Notes under the pieces: model-generated | What the model saw: only the letters and a program-made list of their open reading frames with translations | Databases searched by the model: none | What the model was told of the DNA's origin: nothing | Translations under genes and position numbers: made by a program | In this document: one piece after another, positions 1 through 8,153 of the stretch | Layout: every line of letters starts with the position of its first letter | How positions within the stretch are numbered: position 1 is the stretch's first letter | NCBI GenBank assembly: GCA_027600665.1 | Contig: JADGJL010000722.1 | Span: forward strand, 1-14,982 | Length of the DNA stretch: 14,982 nucleotides | DNA from: Irineochytrium annulatum | Taxonomy: Eukaryota; Chytridiomycota; Chytridiomycetes; Chytridiales; Chytridiaceae | Direction: 5' to 3'

Positions 1-1
1 C

Positions 2-1231
2 CTCCCGCCTCCGCCGCCACCACCAGTTCATGCCCCAGTCCTCCCGCGGGTAGCCGTCGAGCCACCACCAGCACAGACACCTGGATCCGTCTCCACCCGC
101 TCCACCGACAAGTCCAAGGAGGCCGACTCCCTCATCTCCTCTATCCCCGATGACGCACCACCCAGTTATTACACGACTGCGAGCACATCTGCCCAGGCCG
201 AGGTCTCCTCTCACTTCTTCTCCCCGGACCCGCCGCCACAAGGTCCGTCCCGTGATCCCATGGACACGGAGATGCTGCTCCTGGCTCGGAGCGCGGAGCG
301 CGAGCGGGCCGCCGCAGAAAGGGCCCGCATGGCCGAGGACCGCGCGAGGGAGCTGGAGCTCGCACTCGCGCTGCGGATGAGCGCCGCGAGGGAGCGGGCG
401 GCGGAGGAGCGGGCGTTGCTAGCAGAGCGACGGGCGAGGGAGTTTGAGGAGATGATGGGGAAACCCGAGGGATGTTTCGCGACCTTGCCGAAAATGGATA
501 CGATGGAGCGGATGGCAGAGGAGAGGGCGAGGGAGCTGGATTTGTTGCTGAAGCGGCAGAGGGAGGGGATGGGGATAGGCGATGGCGCGATGAGCGTGGG
601 GGAGCTGGAGAGGCTGGCGGCGGAGGTGGAGGCGCGGCTGAGGGCTTTGGACGTGGGATTGCAGAGGAATGGGACCGTTACGTCGAATGCGTCGGGGAGG
701 TCCGGGGGTAGCAGAAGGGAACGGGAAGTGGCCCAGGGGGTGTTTGAGGAAGACCGGGCTTCGATGTCAAGCGCGACGGCCGCTGCGCCATCGTTCCGAC
801 CCATACGCCAAGTAGAAGCAAGGACAAAGGCCGGCCACGCGCTGCCGCCCCCGCCCCCGCCGCCGTTCGCTACGAGGGTTGCGGTCGCGAGGAGTCGGGA
901 GGCGTGGGATGGGTCGTCGGACGCGGCGAGCTCGTCGGGAGGCGCGGAGGAAATCGGACCGTTGCCTTCACCGGGGAGGCCATCGCCGACGCCTATGATG
1001 AGCAGGCCGCAGACCTTCTCGGGAACGCCGCCGACGCCGTCGGAGATGTCATTGTTTGGCAAAGCGGCGGATACGATTTCGGGGAGGAAGAGGGGTGATC
1101 GGAGGAGCTTTATGACGTGGTCTGGGCCACAGCGATCGACTGCTACTTCAATCGCGGAGTCATCCTCTTCTTCAAGGAAGTTTAAGTGGTGGTGGAACAA
1201 GGAGGAAGTGGACGAGGAGTCGGCGTCATAA
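2..1231 (+). CDS. Coiled-coil, low-complexity hypothetical protein (5' end outside window)
   Basis: The frame is open from the window edge to the TAA at 1229-1231, so at least 409 residues are encoded and the true start lies upstream; the ATG at 260 is probably internal. The N-terminal part seen is proline-rich, with a PPPPPPP run and DDAPPSYY. From about residue 95 to 205 the protein is rich in R, E, A and L with repeated 'EERAR' and 'AERAR' units, typical of a long charged helix or coiled coil. A second proline run and Ser/Gly/Pro-rich disorder follow. The end is basic then acidic (KFKWWW, then EEVDEESAS). No catalytic domain is visible and I do not recognise the family; the coiled coil suggests a scaffold or cytoskeletal role, which is only inference. 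It converges on the gene at 1478-2403. Confidence 0.8.
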   Translation, partial: LPPPPPPPVHAPVLPRVAVEPPPAQTPGSVSTRSTDKSKEADSLISSIPDDAPPSYYTTASTSAQAEVSSHFFSPDPPPQGPSRDPMDTEMLLLARSAERERAAAERARMAEDRARELELALALRMSAARERAAEERALLAERRAREFEEMMGKPEGCFATLPKMDTMERMAEERARELDLLLKRQREGMGIGDGAMSVGELERLAAEVEARLRALDVGLQRNGTVTSNASGRSGGSRREREVAQGVFEEDRASMSSATAAAPSFRPIRQVEARTKAGHALPPPPPPPFATRVAVARSREAWDGSSDAASSSGGAEEIGPLPSPGRPSPTPMMSRPQTFSGTPPTPSEMSLFGKAADTISGRKRGDRRSFMTWSGPQRSTATSIAESSSSSRKFKWWWNKEEVDEESAS

Positions 1232-1477
1232 TCCGCAGTGAAGGACAAAAGGCGGGCGGATTTGGTGCGAATAACCACCAGCACTTGAAGCGTGCACATA
1301 TTCTTTGCTATTTGAAGCGCGGGTTCATTCTATTGCTTTCCTTCCCTTTATAAACATTTATACATTAGCCGTAACTCTCCCGACGCATCACACATTTTGT
1401 CTATCGTCAGTGCTTTTGGTTCTCGATAATGTACATCCATTTTCGAACGGCACATACGTACCTGCTCCAATCTTCAT

Positions 1478-2403
1478 TTATTTGAATTGAAACCGGAAGC
1501 TGCCCAGACCACGGACGGTCACGTGTCGAGCAGCTTCCTCCATCCATGCATACCGGCCAGGCAAAAGATGGTCTACCTCCTGTCGAAAGGTGGTGATTTC
1601 TCCCTTTAAATAGCCGTCAAGAAACACTGCGAGCGTTGCTTCGACGTGTTCGTTGCGATAATGACTGTGTTAAAAGCAGCTTAAGGAGAGGCTCAATCCA
1701 CATCACTCCGTCACCCAGGCACAATCACGCGCCTAGGAATGATTGAAGTTCACATACCTGATTCTGTTGCCCTCCTTCCTCACGTTCTCCAAATAGGCCC
1801 CGGCGTCGTTGCCCTCCGCGAGCACGCCGAGCACGTACGCAGCCTGCTCGGCGCTGACGGAGCTGTCCATCTCCCGTCCTTCCATCGTCGCCATATCGGT
1901 ACGCTGCAACACCTTCTCCACGCTCCGGCATCCGAATGTCGTGAGTGTCAACCGGCGGATGCAGAAAGGTGGCGTTCCAATCAGGAGCGCGTCTGAACAG
2001 GACAGGCAGACCCTCTGCAGAACCTCAAGCTCTTGGAGCGTGAGCGGTTCGGAGCCGTTTGTCAGCGCGGCGAGCGTCACCTTCGAGCCTTTAGCCAAGA
2101 AGTCACGCGACAGCAGTGCTTGCACCTTTGGCCACTTTGAACCGGGATTCTCCGGCATTAAACCCAACGCGTCCCCGACTGCGTTCTTCAGGTCCACCAT
2201 AGCGCTATGCAACATCATCAGACCGCGACACCGCCAAAAGAGCCAATCTTCTACCTTGGGAATCCGGCGAATGCCAACGTCAGGACACCATTCCAAGCCA
2301 CAAAAAACCTGACCGGCTTCAAGGCCACCGGAGTCATTGATCCGATTAAAGGCGTCAGGGCCTTCTTGAGGGTGATATGGTTGGCGATCGCGATCTCGTC
2401 CAT
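1478..2403 (-). CDS. Unrecognised 260-residue fungal protein, three exons
   Basis: Exons on the minus strand are 2403-2255, 2204-1758 and 1664-1478. The first intron (2205-2254, 50 nt) is GTAGAAG...GCATAG. The second (1665-1757, 93 nt) has a perfect GTATGT donor and ends AACACAG. Phases match at both junctions and the sum is 783 nt, giving 260 residues and TAA. The ATG at 2401-2403 starts MDEIAIANHITLKK. The middle reads GDALGLMPENPGSKWPKV, then LTLQELEVLQRVC; the last exon has AVFLDGYLKGEITTFR and ends GLGSFRFQFK. There is no signal peptide and no clear transmembrane segment, so a soluble protein is likely. Without the second splice the frame would end 25 nt beyond the donor and lose the well-formed last exon. 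I cannot name the family. It is transcribed divergently from the gene at 2500, 96 bp away. Confidence 0.72.
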
Positions 2404-2499
2404 TCTTGGTGTGCGTCTTTACTATATGATCGCGGCTTGATTGATAGTTTTGTCCCGTTCAAGCCAGGGATCGCAGGCTTGAATTCAAGCAACGAGATC
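2404..2499. promoter_or_regulatory. 96-bp divergent promoter with a TTCAAGCC motif cluster
   Basis: This is the whole gap between the start codons of two head-to-head genes, so it must hold both promoters unless they reach into coding sequence. TTCAAGCC lies at 2458-2465 and its complement GGCTTGAA at 2476-2483, forming an inverted repeat with a 10-nt spacer. A further TTCAAGC at 2484-2490 makes the perfect 12-bp palindrome CTTGAATTCAAG (2478-2489). A partial copy, GGCTTGA, is at 2434-2440. A weak TATA-like ACTATATG is near 2421. That this is a transcription-factor site is inferred from the clustering and symmetry. Confidence 0.5.
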
Positions 2500-3077
2500 A
2501 TGGCGCCACTTCTGTTCCCTCCACCCCTCGCGCAGGTCGAGAACCATCTCGTCTCGCTGACCCAGCGTCTTGTCGACGCGATCACTGTCGGCGATTGGGT
2601 TACATACGCAGAGCTAACCGATCCGACACTCACTTGCTTTGAACCAGGTGACTGATTCCTTTTGGTCGCCCGCTTCCAGGGCGGTATTCTCACGTGTTGC
2701 CTGAACTGCAGAGGCCGGAACCCACCCCGTTCAAGGCCTCCCCTTCCACCGATTCTACTTTGAGGTGGCGAAACTTCGGCCCGCGGCGCCTTCGGCGAAT
2801 ATGACGACCACAACCATTTCTCGGCCGCAGGTGCGGATTATTGGCGACGGGAAGGTGGCCGTTGTGTCGTATGTCAGGCTTACGCAAAGGGTGGACGATC
2901 TGGGGAGAATCCTTCCAACGACTGAGGGGAGCGAGACGCGCGTGTGGGTTAGGGACGAGGATGACAGGGTGAAGGTATGCCTTTTTCGAGCCATTCTTTA
3001 TTTATAAATTCTCCTGACGAGGTTGTTTACTGTAGTGGCGGAACGTGCACTTCCATCGGAGCGTCGCGAAACTGTGA
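2500..3077 (+). CDS. Free-standing CaMKII association-domain protein, three exons
   Basis: Exons are 2500-2647, 2712-2974 and 3036-3077; introns of 64 and 61 nt are GT-AG and phase-compatible; the product is 150 residues. It matches the CaMKII association-domain family (PF08332, NTF2-like fold), which in animals makes the kinase hub oligomer. Family landmarks in order are TQRLVDAITVGDW (21-33), AELTDPTLTCFEPEA (37-51), GLPFHRFYF (58-66), VVSYVRLTQ (100-108), SETRVW (123-128) and NVHFHRS (140-146). Splicing inside FEPEA restores the family order exactly, which supports the intron. There is no kinase domain in the product, and the upstream neighbour is an unrelated gene on the other strand. An in-frame ATG at 2377 would overlap that gene, so 2500 is preferred. 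The role is probably oligomeric or small-ligand binding; no catalytic function can be claimed. Confidence 0.85.
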
Positions 3078-4158
3078 GCGTTTGTTGCTGTGTCTTTGAG
3101 TGAAGGATTATTTCTTCGGACCCTGGGTTTTTTAAGGGCTTGGGGTTATTTTCAGCATTTACAACTGTTCGATGGAGCATGTACTCGATATTTGCCGACT
3201 GCCGAGTTGCCGCGGTGCATGCAGATACAGCGAAGTAAAATTATCTTTATGCGAGTCCTTTTTTCTGCCAACTTGTCGCGTTGCCAGACCCATCCTGAAG
3301 CACATCATCAACTTTTATCCGATAAATATGCATGTGATGTTTGGCTTCAAATTCTCGTAATATTTTTTGTTTTTCTATTTCTTTCTTATTCTGTCGTATG
3401 TCTCAATGCGTCGGAACGTCCTCCAGCACTGGCGACCACCGTACCCGCGACTTTCCCGCGAAGTCCTGGAACGGCACACCGCGAAGCCAAATCCGATCAG
3501 CTATGAGGGCTCGTTGTCATGCCCGACCGCAGCTCCATGAACAAATATATCAGCAGTAGGCCCCGGCACCATTCTAAGTCGCGACGAAGACCAGTGTCAG
3601 CGCTTTCGTGACTTAATACGGGACTTGCATCCCCCGACCCGCTCTGCTCCGCGACAATGGGTGTCCGGTTAGATGACCCGGCCATGTCCCATCGACCCGC
3701 TCGATCTGTTCGTTTCTTTTCATCACCCCAAACACCCCCCGATGGCCTGGTCGCCGTGTGGGAGGCCGCGCATATAGTTCGGCCGCGCCCTTTCCCTCGC
3801 CTACCCCCTCTTCCTTCTCTGCCCCTCAACAACACTCACCTCGCCATTCTGTTGGACAGAAGGCTGCGACGCCCCTCCTGCCCCCGCTCCGGTGTTTGAT
3901 CGAGGGCGAAAGGAGGCACCGGACTGCCAGCCTCGACCGGGAGTATCTCGACCGGGAGTTCCGCGAGGACTTGCTTTGTGTCGGTTCGTACTTGTTTTTC
4001 GGTCTTCCACTCGCTACTGATCAGACTTTCTACGCGGCACTGCGCACGCGCTTTCGGAAGCTCGTTAATACGGGCGCCTCGATTAACCTTCTTTCTTTCG
4101 CTGCCTCTTCCCCCTCACCCGTTCTCTTTGTTCCTTCTCTTTTTTCGGGTCCATTCAT
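3078..4158. other. Intergenic region: 3' flank, then promoter and ATG-free leader of the RRM gene
   Basis: No convincing coding frame was found. The first half (to about 3400) is AT-richer and probably holds the 3' UTR of the upstream gene. A TATA-like CATATAG lies at 3771-3777 and is followed by C/T-rich DNA with CTCAACAACACTCACC near 3826, a plausible transcription start area. From there to the start at 4159 there is no ATG on the plus strand. Pyrimidine tracts between 4088 and 4147 are typical of fungal leaders. A segment around 3897-3975 has a coding-like frame (ASLDREYLDREFRED) but no start codon or clear splice partner, so I leave it as leader. Confidence 0.5.
3932..3959. repeat. 13-bp direct repeat CTCGACCGGGAGT
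   Basis: Two exact copies at 3932-3944 and 3947-3959, separated by 2 bp (15-bp period), inside the presumed leader of the RRM gene. The period is a multiple of three, so it would also fit a repeated five-residue unit if the stretch were coding. Confidence 0.7.
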
Positions 4159-6288
4159 ATGCAATCCGTCCCCATCGCTGTAGAGGTCAACCTCGACGTC
4201 AGCATCAGCGGGGAATCACATGAAGTCGAGATCGAGACAGACGCAATGGACCCCGCCGCTGCCGCTGCCGGGACGCTCACGCCCGGAGTGGCGGCTCCGA
4301 CGCCCACGACCGCGCTGCCGTCGACGCCAGCAGCCTGCGCCTTTCCACCCCGGCTGCCGTCTGTCCTCCCGCGAGCATGCATCTTCATTGCGAAGTAAGT
4401 TGTAGACCACCTTTCTCACACCCATCGGCTTCTCAGTTCTAACGGACCTCGAAATTTAATCGTCAGCCTCAACTCGGGAAAGACCAACGACGAGCTCCTC
4501 GCGAGCGTCCGCGACTTCTTTAGTCGGTGGGGACCGACTTTGAACGTGAAAGTACAGCGCGACGGGAAGGGGAGACCCTTCGGTTTCGTTCAGTATGTGG
4601 TCAGTGACATTCTTAAGCTTCCCTGTTCACGTGATGATGAGCAAAAGACCTGACAAGAGGAATAACAGCACATAGCGGACGCGAAGAACGCTCTGCAGGA
4701 GTCTCCGGGCGCAATAGTGGACGGCCGGCAGATCCGCGTGGAGCCCGCGAACGTGGTCCGGACGCTGTTCATCACGAAGATTGGGATTCATATGGATCAG
4801 AGCGTAAGGGCACTGCCGCATATTAGTGCATTGGACAACTAATCACATTCCGGTCTTTCCGCTATCTAACAGGACGTGACTCATATCGCGGAGCGATTTG
4901 GCCCTGTCGAGGACGTGACCTTGCTTCGGTTCTCCGACACCGGGAAAAGTCGTGGGTGCGGCTTCATCAAATATTTTTCGCGGGAGGATGCAATCCGGGC
5001 CATGGCGGTATTATAAGAGCGATTTTCTTTTAGTATTTTGAATCAAGTCTTACAACAGCGTCTCACAGGGCATGCGAAAGATCAAGAATTGGATTGTTGA
5101 ATGGTATCCCAAACCTCCCTTTCCGTCATAACTATCTCGTCTCACTGCAATTCCTCCCATAGGAGCAGCCGTGTGGTTACGGTCGACCCGGGCTACATCG
5201 ATGCGACGTCCGTCTTCGTCGGCAAGATTAACCCGGAAGCTGTCACGCACGAGAAGCTCCGCGAGCGCTTTAACAAGTACGGCGTCATTGCTGCAGCAAA
5301 GCTCGTGATGCCGAATGCAAACCCGCCCGGCAACGACGACTATCTCAACGGTGGCGTCAGACACGCATTTGCTTTCATCACGTTTGGAACCCCTGGGAGC
5401 GCTGAGCTAGCTGCGGATGGGGAGGTATGTATCGTGGACAAGTGCACTCTTCTTGACCGTGCTTCACTTATATTTCACTTGTGTCAGAATGGTACAGAAT
5501 GGCTGGGTCGCATCATCAAGGTCGAGCTCCGCGAGATCAACCGCCGCATGCGGTCCTCCCAATCCTCCCCCGTCGACGGCACCAAAATCCCGGTGACCAG
5601 CCTTCAACCCTCTCAAGTCCTCCCCGTGCCCGTCCACGCGAGCATGAACGGATACTGCCCTCCACTCTATTTCCCGCAGCAACATCTCCCTTACGACCAG
5701 CCCTATCACCGGCATCAATACAACTCGCAGCAGCCTCCTCACGTTCACGCCGCCATCCTCCCTGGCACACATCAGCCGCAAAACCCCAACGTCACCTCAC
5801 CAAACATCTCGAGTCCCGCCCCCACCGTCGCGTCCGCCGCCTTCGTCATGCAGCCCCTTGCGGCTCAGCGCCAACACCAACAACCTCACCAACAACCACC
5901 TCAGCAGCATCACTCTCACGGCGTCCACCCCTTGGCCCCACCGCCGGCCGGCATGAATTACTACCCGAATCTGCACTACATCCCCGATACGGCCCACCAC
6001 CCTCACGCGCGCTCGCCCGACGGCCGCACACCCACGAAGCACACAAGCGACGCCCGCGCTGTATCCGTCCCGCAGCACGCATACCAGTACCAGAACGGGG
6101 CCCCTCAGGGTGTGATGGTCCAGACGGGGCATGGGCCCGCGTTCGTCATGTACTCGCTCGTATACCCGCCGCAGCATAGACAGCAGGAGCAGCAGGGGCA
6201 GCAGCAGCAGAGGGCAGGTGTGGGCAGGCAGGAGTGGGAGGTTGGGAAGATTGAGGAAGTTGTGTATCATAGCGGGAAATTGATATGA
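4159..6288 (+). CDS. Three-RRM RNA-binding protein, Rim4-like, with Q/H/P-rich tail
   Basis: Seven exons: 4159-4394, 4467-4599, 4669-4803, 4873-5007, 5069-5103, 5163-5424 and 5488-6288. Six GT-AG introns (59-72 nt) are all phase-compatible; the product is 578 residues. RRM1 starts at about 74 (CIFIANL) and has RNP1 GRPFGFVQY. RRM2 starts at about 154 (RTLFITKIG) and has RNP1 KSRGCGFIKY. RRM3 starts at about 242 (VFVGKINPEA) and has RNP1 HAFAFITF. From about 330 the protein is low-complexity, rich in Q, H, P and Y. Spacing and the 'RTLFI' start of RRM2 recall yeast Rim4, a meiotic translational repressor with an aggregation-prone tail; that link is from family knowledge and is not certain. The exon 2 donor could be 4597 instead of 4600, removing one Val. 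The start is the first ATG after a long ATG-free leader. Confidence 0.85.
6181..6213 (+). repeat. CAG-rich microsatellite in the RRM gene
   Basis: A run of CAG with a few GAG and GGG interruptions near the 3' end of the last exon. It encodes an interrupted glutamine tract (QQEQQGQQQQR). Such tracts vary in length between strains. Confidence 0.75.
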
Positions 6289-7340
6289 TACAGCGTCCGA
6301 TGGTGGATGGGCGTTGGAGCGTCGGAGCCGACGATGGCGCGGTTGTATTACGTTGCTGCGTCTGTTAAAAGGTCTCATACATTCTCATCATTAGTTATTG
6401 CTCTTTTGCCTCGTTATCGCGCCGCCTGGAAGTACATCAAACATCTTGCAGAGTTCTCTCCCATTTTTATTGTCAGTTACTGGCTACTCGCTCCTTGTCG
6501 CCGCTTTATCGTCTGCTAACTACCTGGCCGATTTGTATTTTGGGACACAACGTGAGCAATTACGCTCCTCTCACTTGACGCACCTTGGAATGAATATATA
6601 TGCCGGTGGACTACCATGTTCTTGCATCGCGTTCTTTCCAAACTTTGAAATCGTATGAAGGGAAGGGTGCGGCCACGCAGCATACGCTGGGCCAATGTCC
6701 TCTCCAATCGAGGCTCCTCTACAGTCGCTCCGGCAGAAGAAACGCAGAACGACGGCAACACATGTTATTACTTGCTAGGATATTTCCATATTTTATTGAA
6801 AGAGGATAGCTCTCTCAAACCTGAACCGCAAGACCCGGCTGTAGTGGGGTCACCGTCCTGCTCCGCGAACCTGCGTCGACGCGTGCCACCCACCTCAGTC
6901 CAGATTCAGCTGCTCGCCAGAAGCAGTCAAGCAAATGAACTTATAGTCCTCAACGCAGCGAGGTAGCCACGACCGGAAGAGGGGTATACAGCGGGTGCTT
7001 GGCAGGTGGAAGAAACGTAGCGCGCGAAGTCCGCTCTGTCGCGCCCGTGTCGGCCGCGAACGCGTGGGAGACATACTCTCTTCGTGGCCTTCGCAAGGGA
7101 CGTCCGTGGAAGCCCGCGAGTCACAGGGTGGCGGCGGGAGTCGCGTTCCCCTATGTCGACCGCGGACGGCAGCGGAAGGTCGAAGGATAACGGATGTCTC
7201 GGCCAACTTCGGCCGATATTGAGCGCAGTTGACGTTTGGTCTTCACGCAATTGCAAATCTCGAGTCGCGTCCCTTGCACCTGGTGGCACCACCCCCGGCC
7301 CAAGCGTCGGCCTGGTTCAGAAGCGCGACGGGAGCCCATA
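6289..7340. other. Intergenic region, no supported gene
   Basis: Frames in this stretch are short and most lack an ATG start. The best is a minus-strand frame ending at 6895 with a plausible tail (CVEDYKFICLTASGEQLNLD), but it has no ATG start and no clear splice partner. The first 200 bp probably include the 3' UTR of the RRM gene. A TATA-like CATAAAGG at 7337-7344 marks a possible promoter for the downstream plus-strand locus. Confidence 0.4.
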
Positions 7341-8153
7341 AAGGGCTGGCGGGGGCCCGCGAGGAAGCTCCCGTTCTCCATCTCGACTCCACCCCAATCT
7401 CCTCCACTCGCCATCGCAGCATCCCGGCTTGCCCCCGCCTCCAGCGGCGCGTAGCTGCCTCTCTCTTTGACGCCCGTCGACATTCACCAGCACGGTCCCC
7501 TGCACCTCCCCGCACCTGCCTACACCGTGGGCGGCGTGTCATCCGCGTCCTATCGCCGACATCCTCCCGTCCCGCACTCACCCGACCAGCTTCTTCACGG
7601 CTTCCACCACACCCAGCTGCGAGATGTATGTGTGAAGTTGGTTGGGTCGCAGCGGAGGAGAATGGGGTTGCCTGATTGCTAAAGACGGGAGGGACGGCGT
7701 TGGCGAAGGTGGAGAGTCAGGTTGCGTTTTGGAAGACGTTGGACAGCTAGGAGGCAGAGATGGGATGGTGTTTTGGAGTACTGGGAGGACCGGCGTGGTC
7801 GTGGCCGGAGAAGCAGAGTCTGGATTTGCTAACTCCCTTCCCCGCTTCACAGTTGCCAACAACGACCTCCCCTGCCGTCGTCACCTCAACCCCTTCAACC
7901 ACACTAAACATAATCCCGCGCGGTTCGCTCACCTACTCGGCACGTCTTGACTAACATTCGACAATTGGAGCTCGTATGTATCCGCGTTTACAATCATTGA
8001 GGAGAGGAAAGGATGTGAGAGCGGAAGATAGCTGGGAGTGGTTGATTGCTGACTTACGTTGATCTGCCTTTTATTAATCTTCGCCCCTACTTGTCAGATT
8101 ACTTTCCTTCAACTCGGAAAGCAGACAGCTAACGACACCAAGACAACCTCTCT
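7341..8153 (+). other. Probable spliced 5' leader with two introns
   Basis: Strong splice signals divide this stretch. The donor GAT|GTATGTGTG at 7626 pairs with an acceptor at 7852 preceded by GCTAAC and a pyrimidine tract (intron 227 nt). The donor CTC|GTATGTATCC at 7974 pairs with CCCCTACTTGTCAG ending at 8097 (intron 124 nt). The three exon pieces (about 7341-7625, 7853-7973 and 8098-8153) contain no ATG on the plus strand, while both introns contain several. That pattern fits a 5' untranslated leader of about 460 nt. Alternatively 7455-7625 plus 7853-7954 could be coding: it is one open frame (HTQLRD|LPTTTS...) ending in TAA, but no start codon is visible. Antisense splice-like signals also occur here. 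Confidence 0.4.

Noticed and set aside
211..1299. A 362-residue minus-strand frame opposite the first gene
   Set aside because: It mirrors the plus-strand coiled-coil gene. Its Ser/Ala-rich composition is what the reverse of E/R/A-rich codons gives, and no domain is visible.
2377..2499. An earlier in-frame start for the CaMKII association-domain gene
   Set aside because: It would overlap the start of the divergent gene and adds 41 residues without family similarity; the ATG at 2500 starts just before the conserved domain.
6895..7206. A minus-strand frame ending in a protein-like tail
   Set aside because: There is no ATG start, no matching splice partner upstream and no family similarity; left as intergenic.
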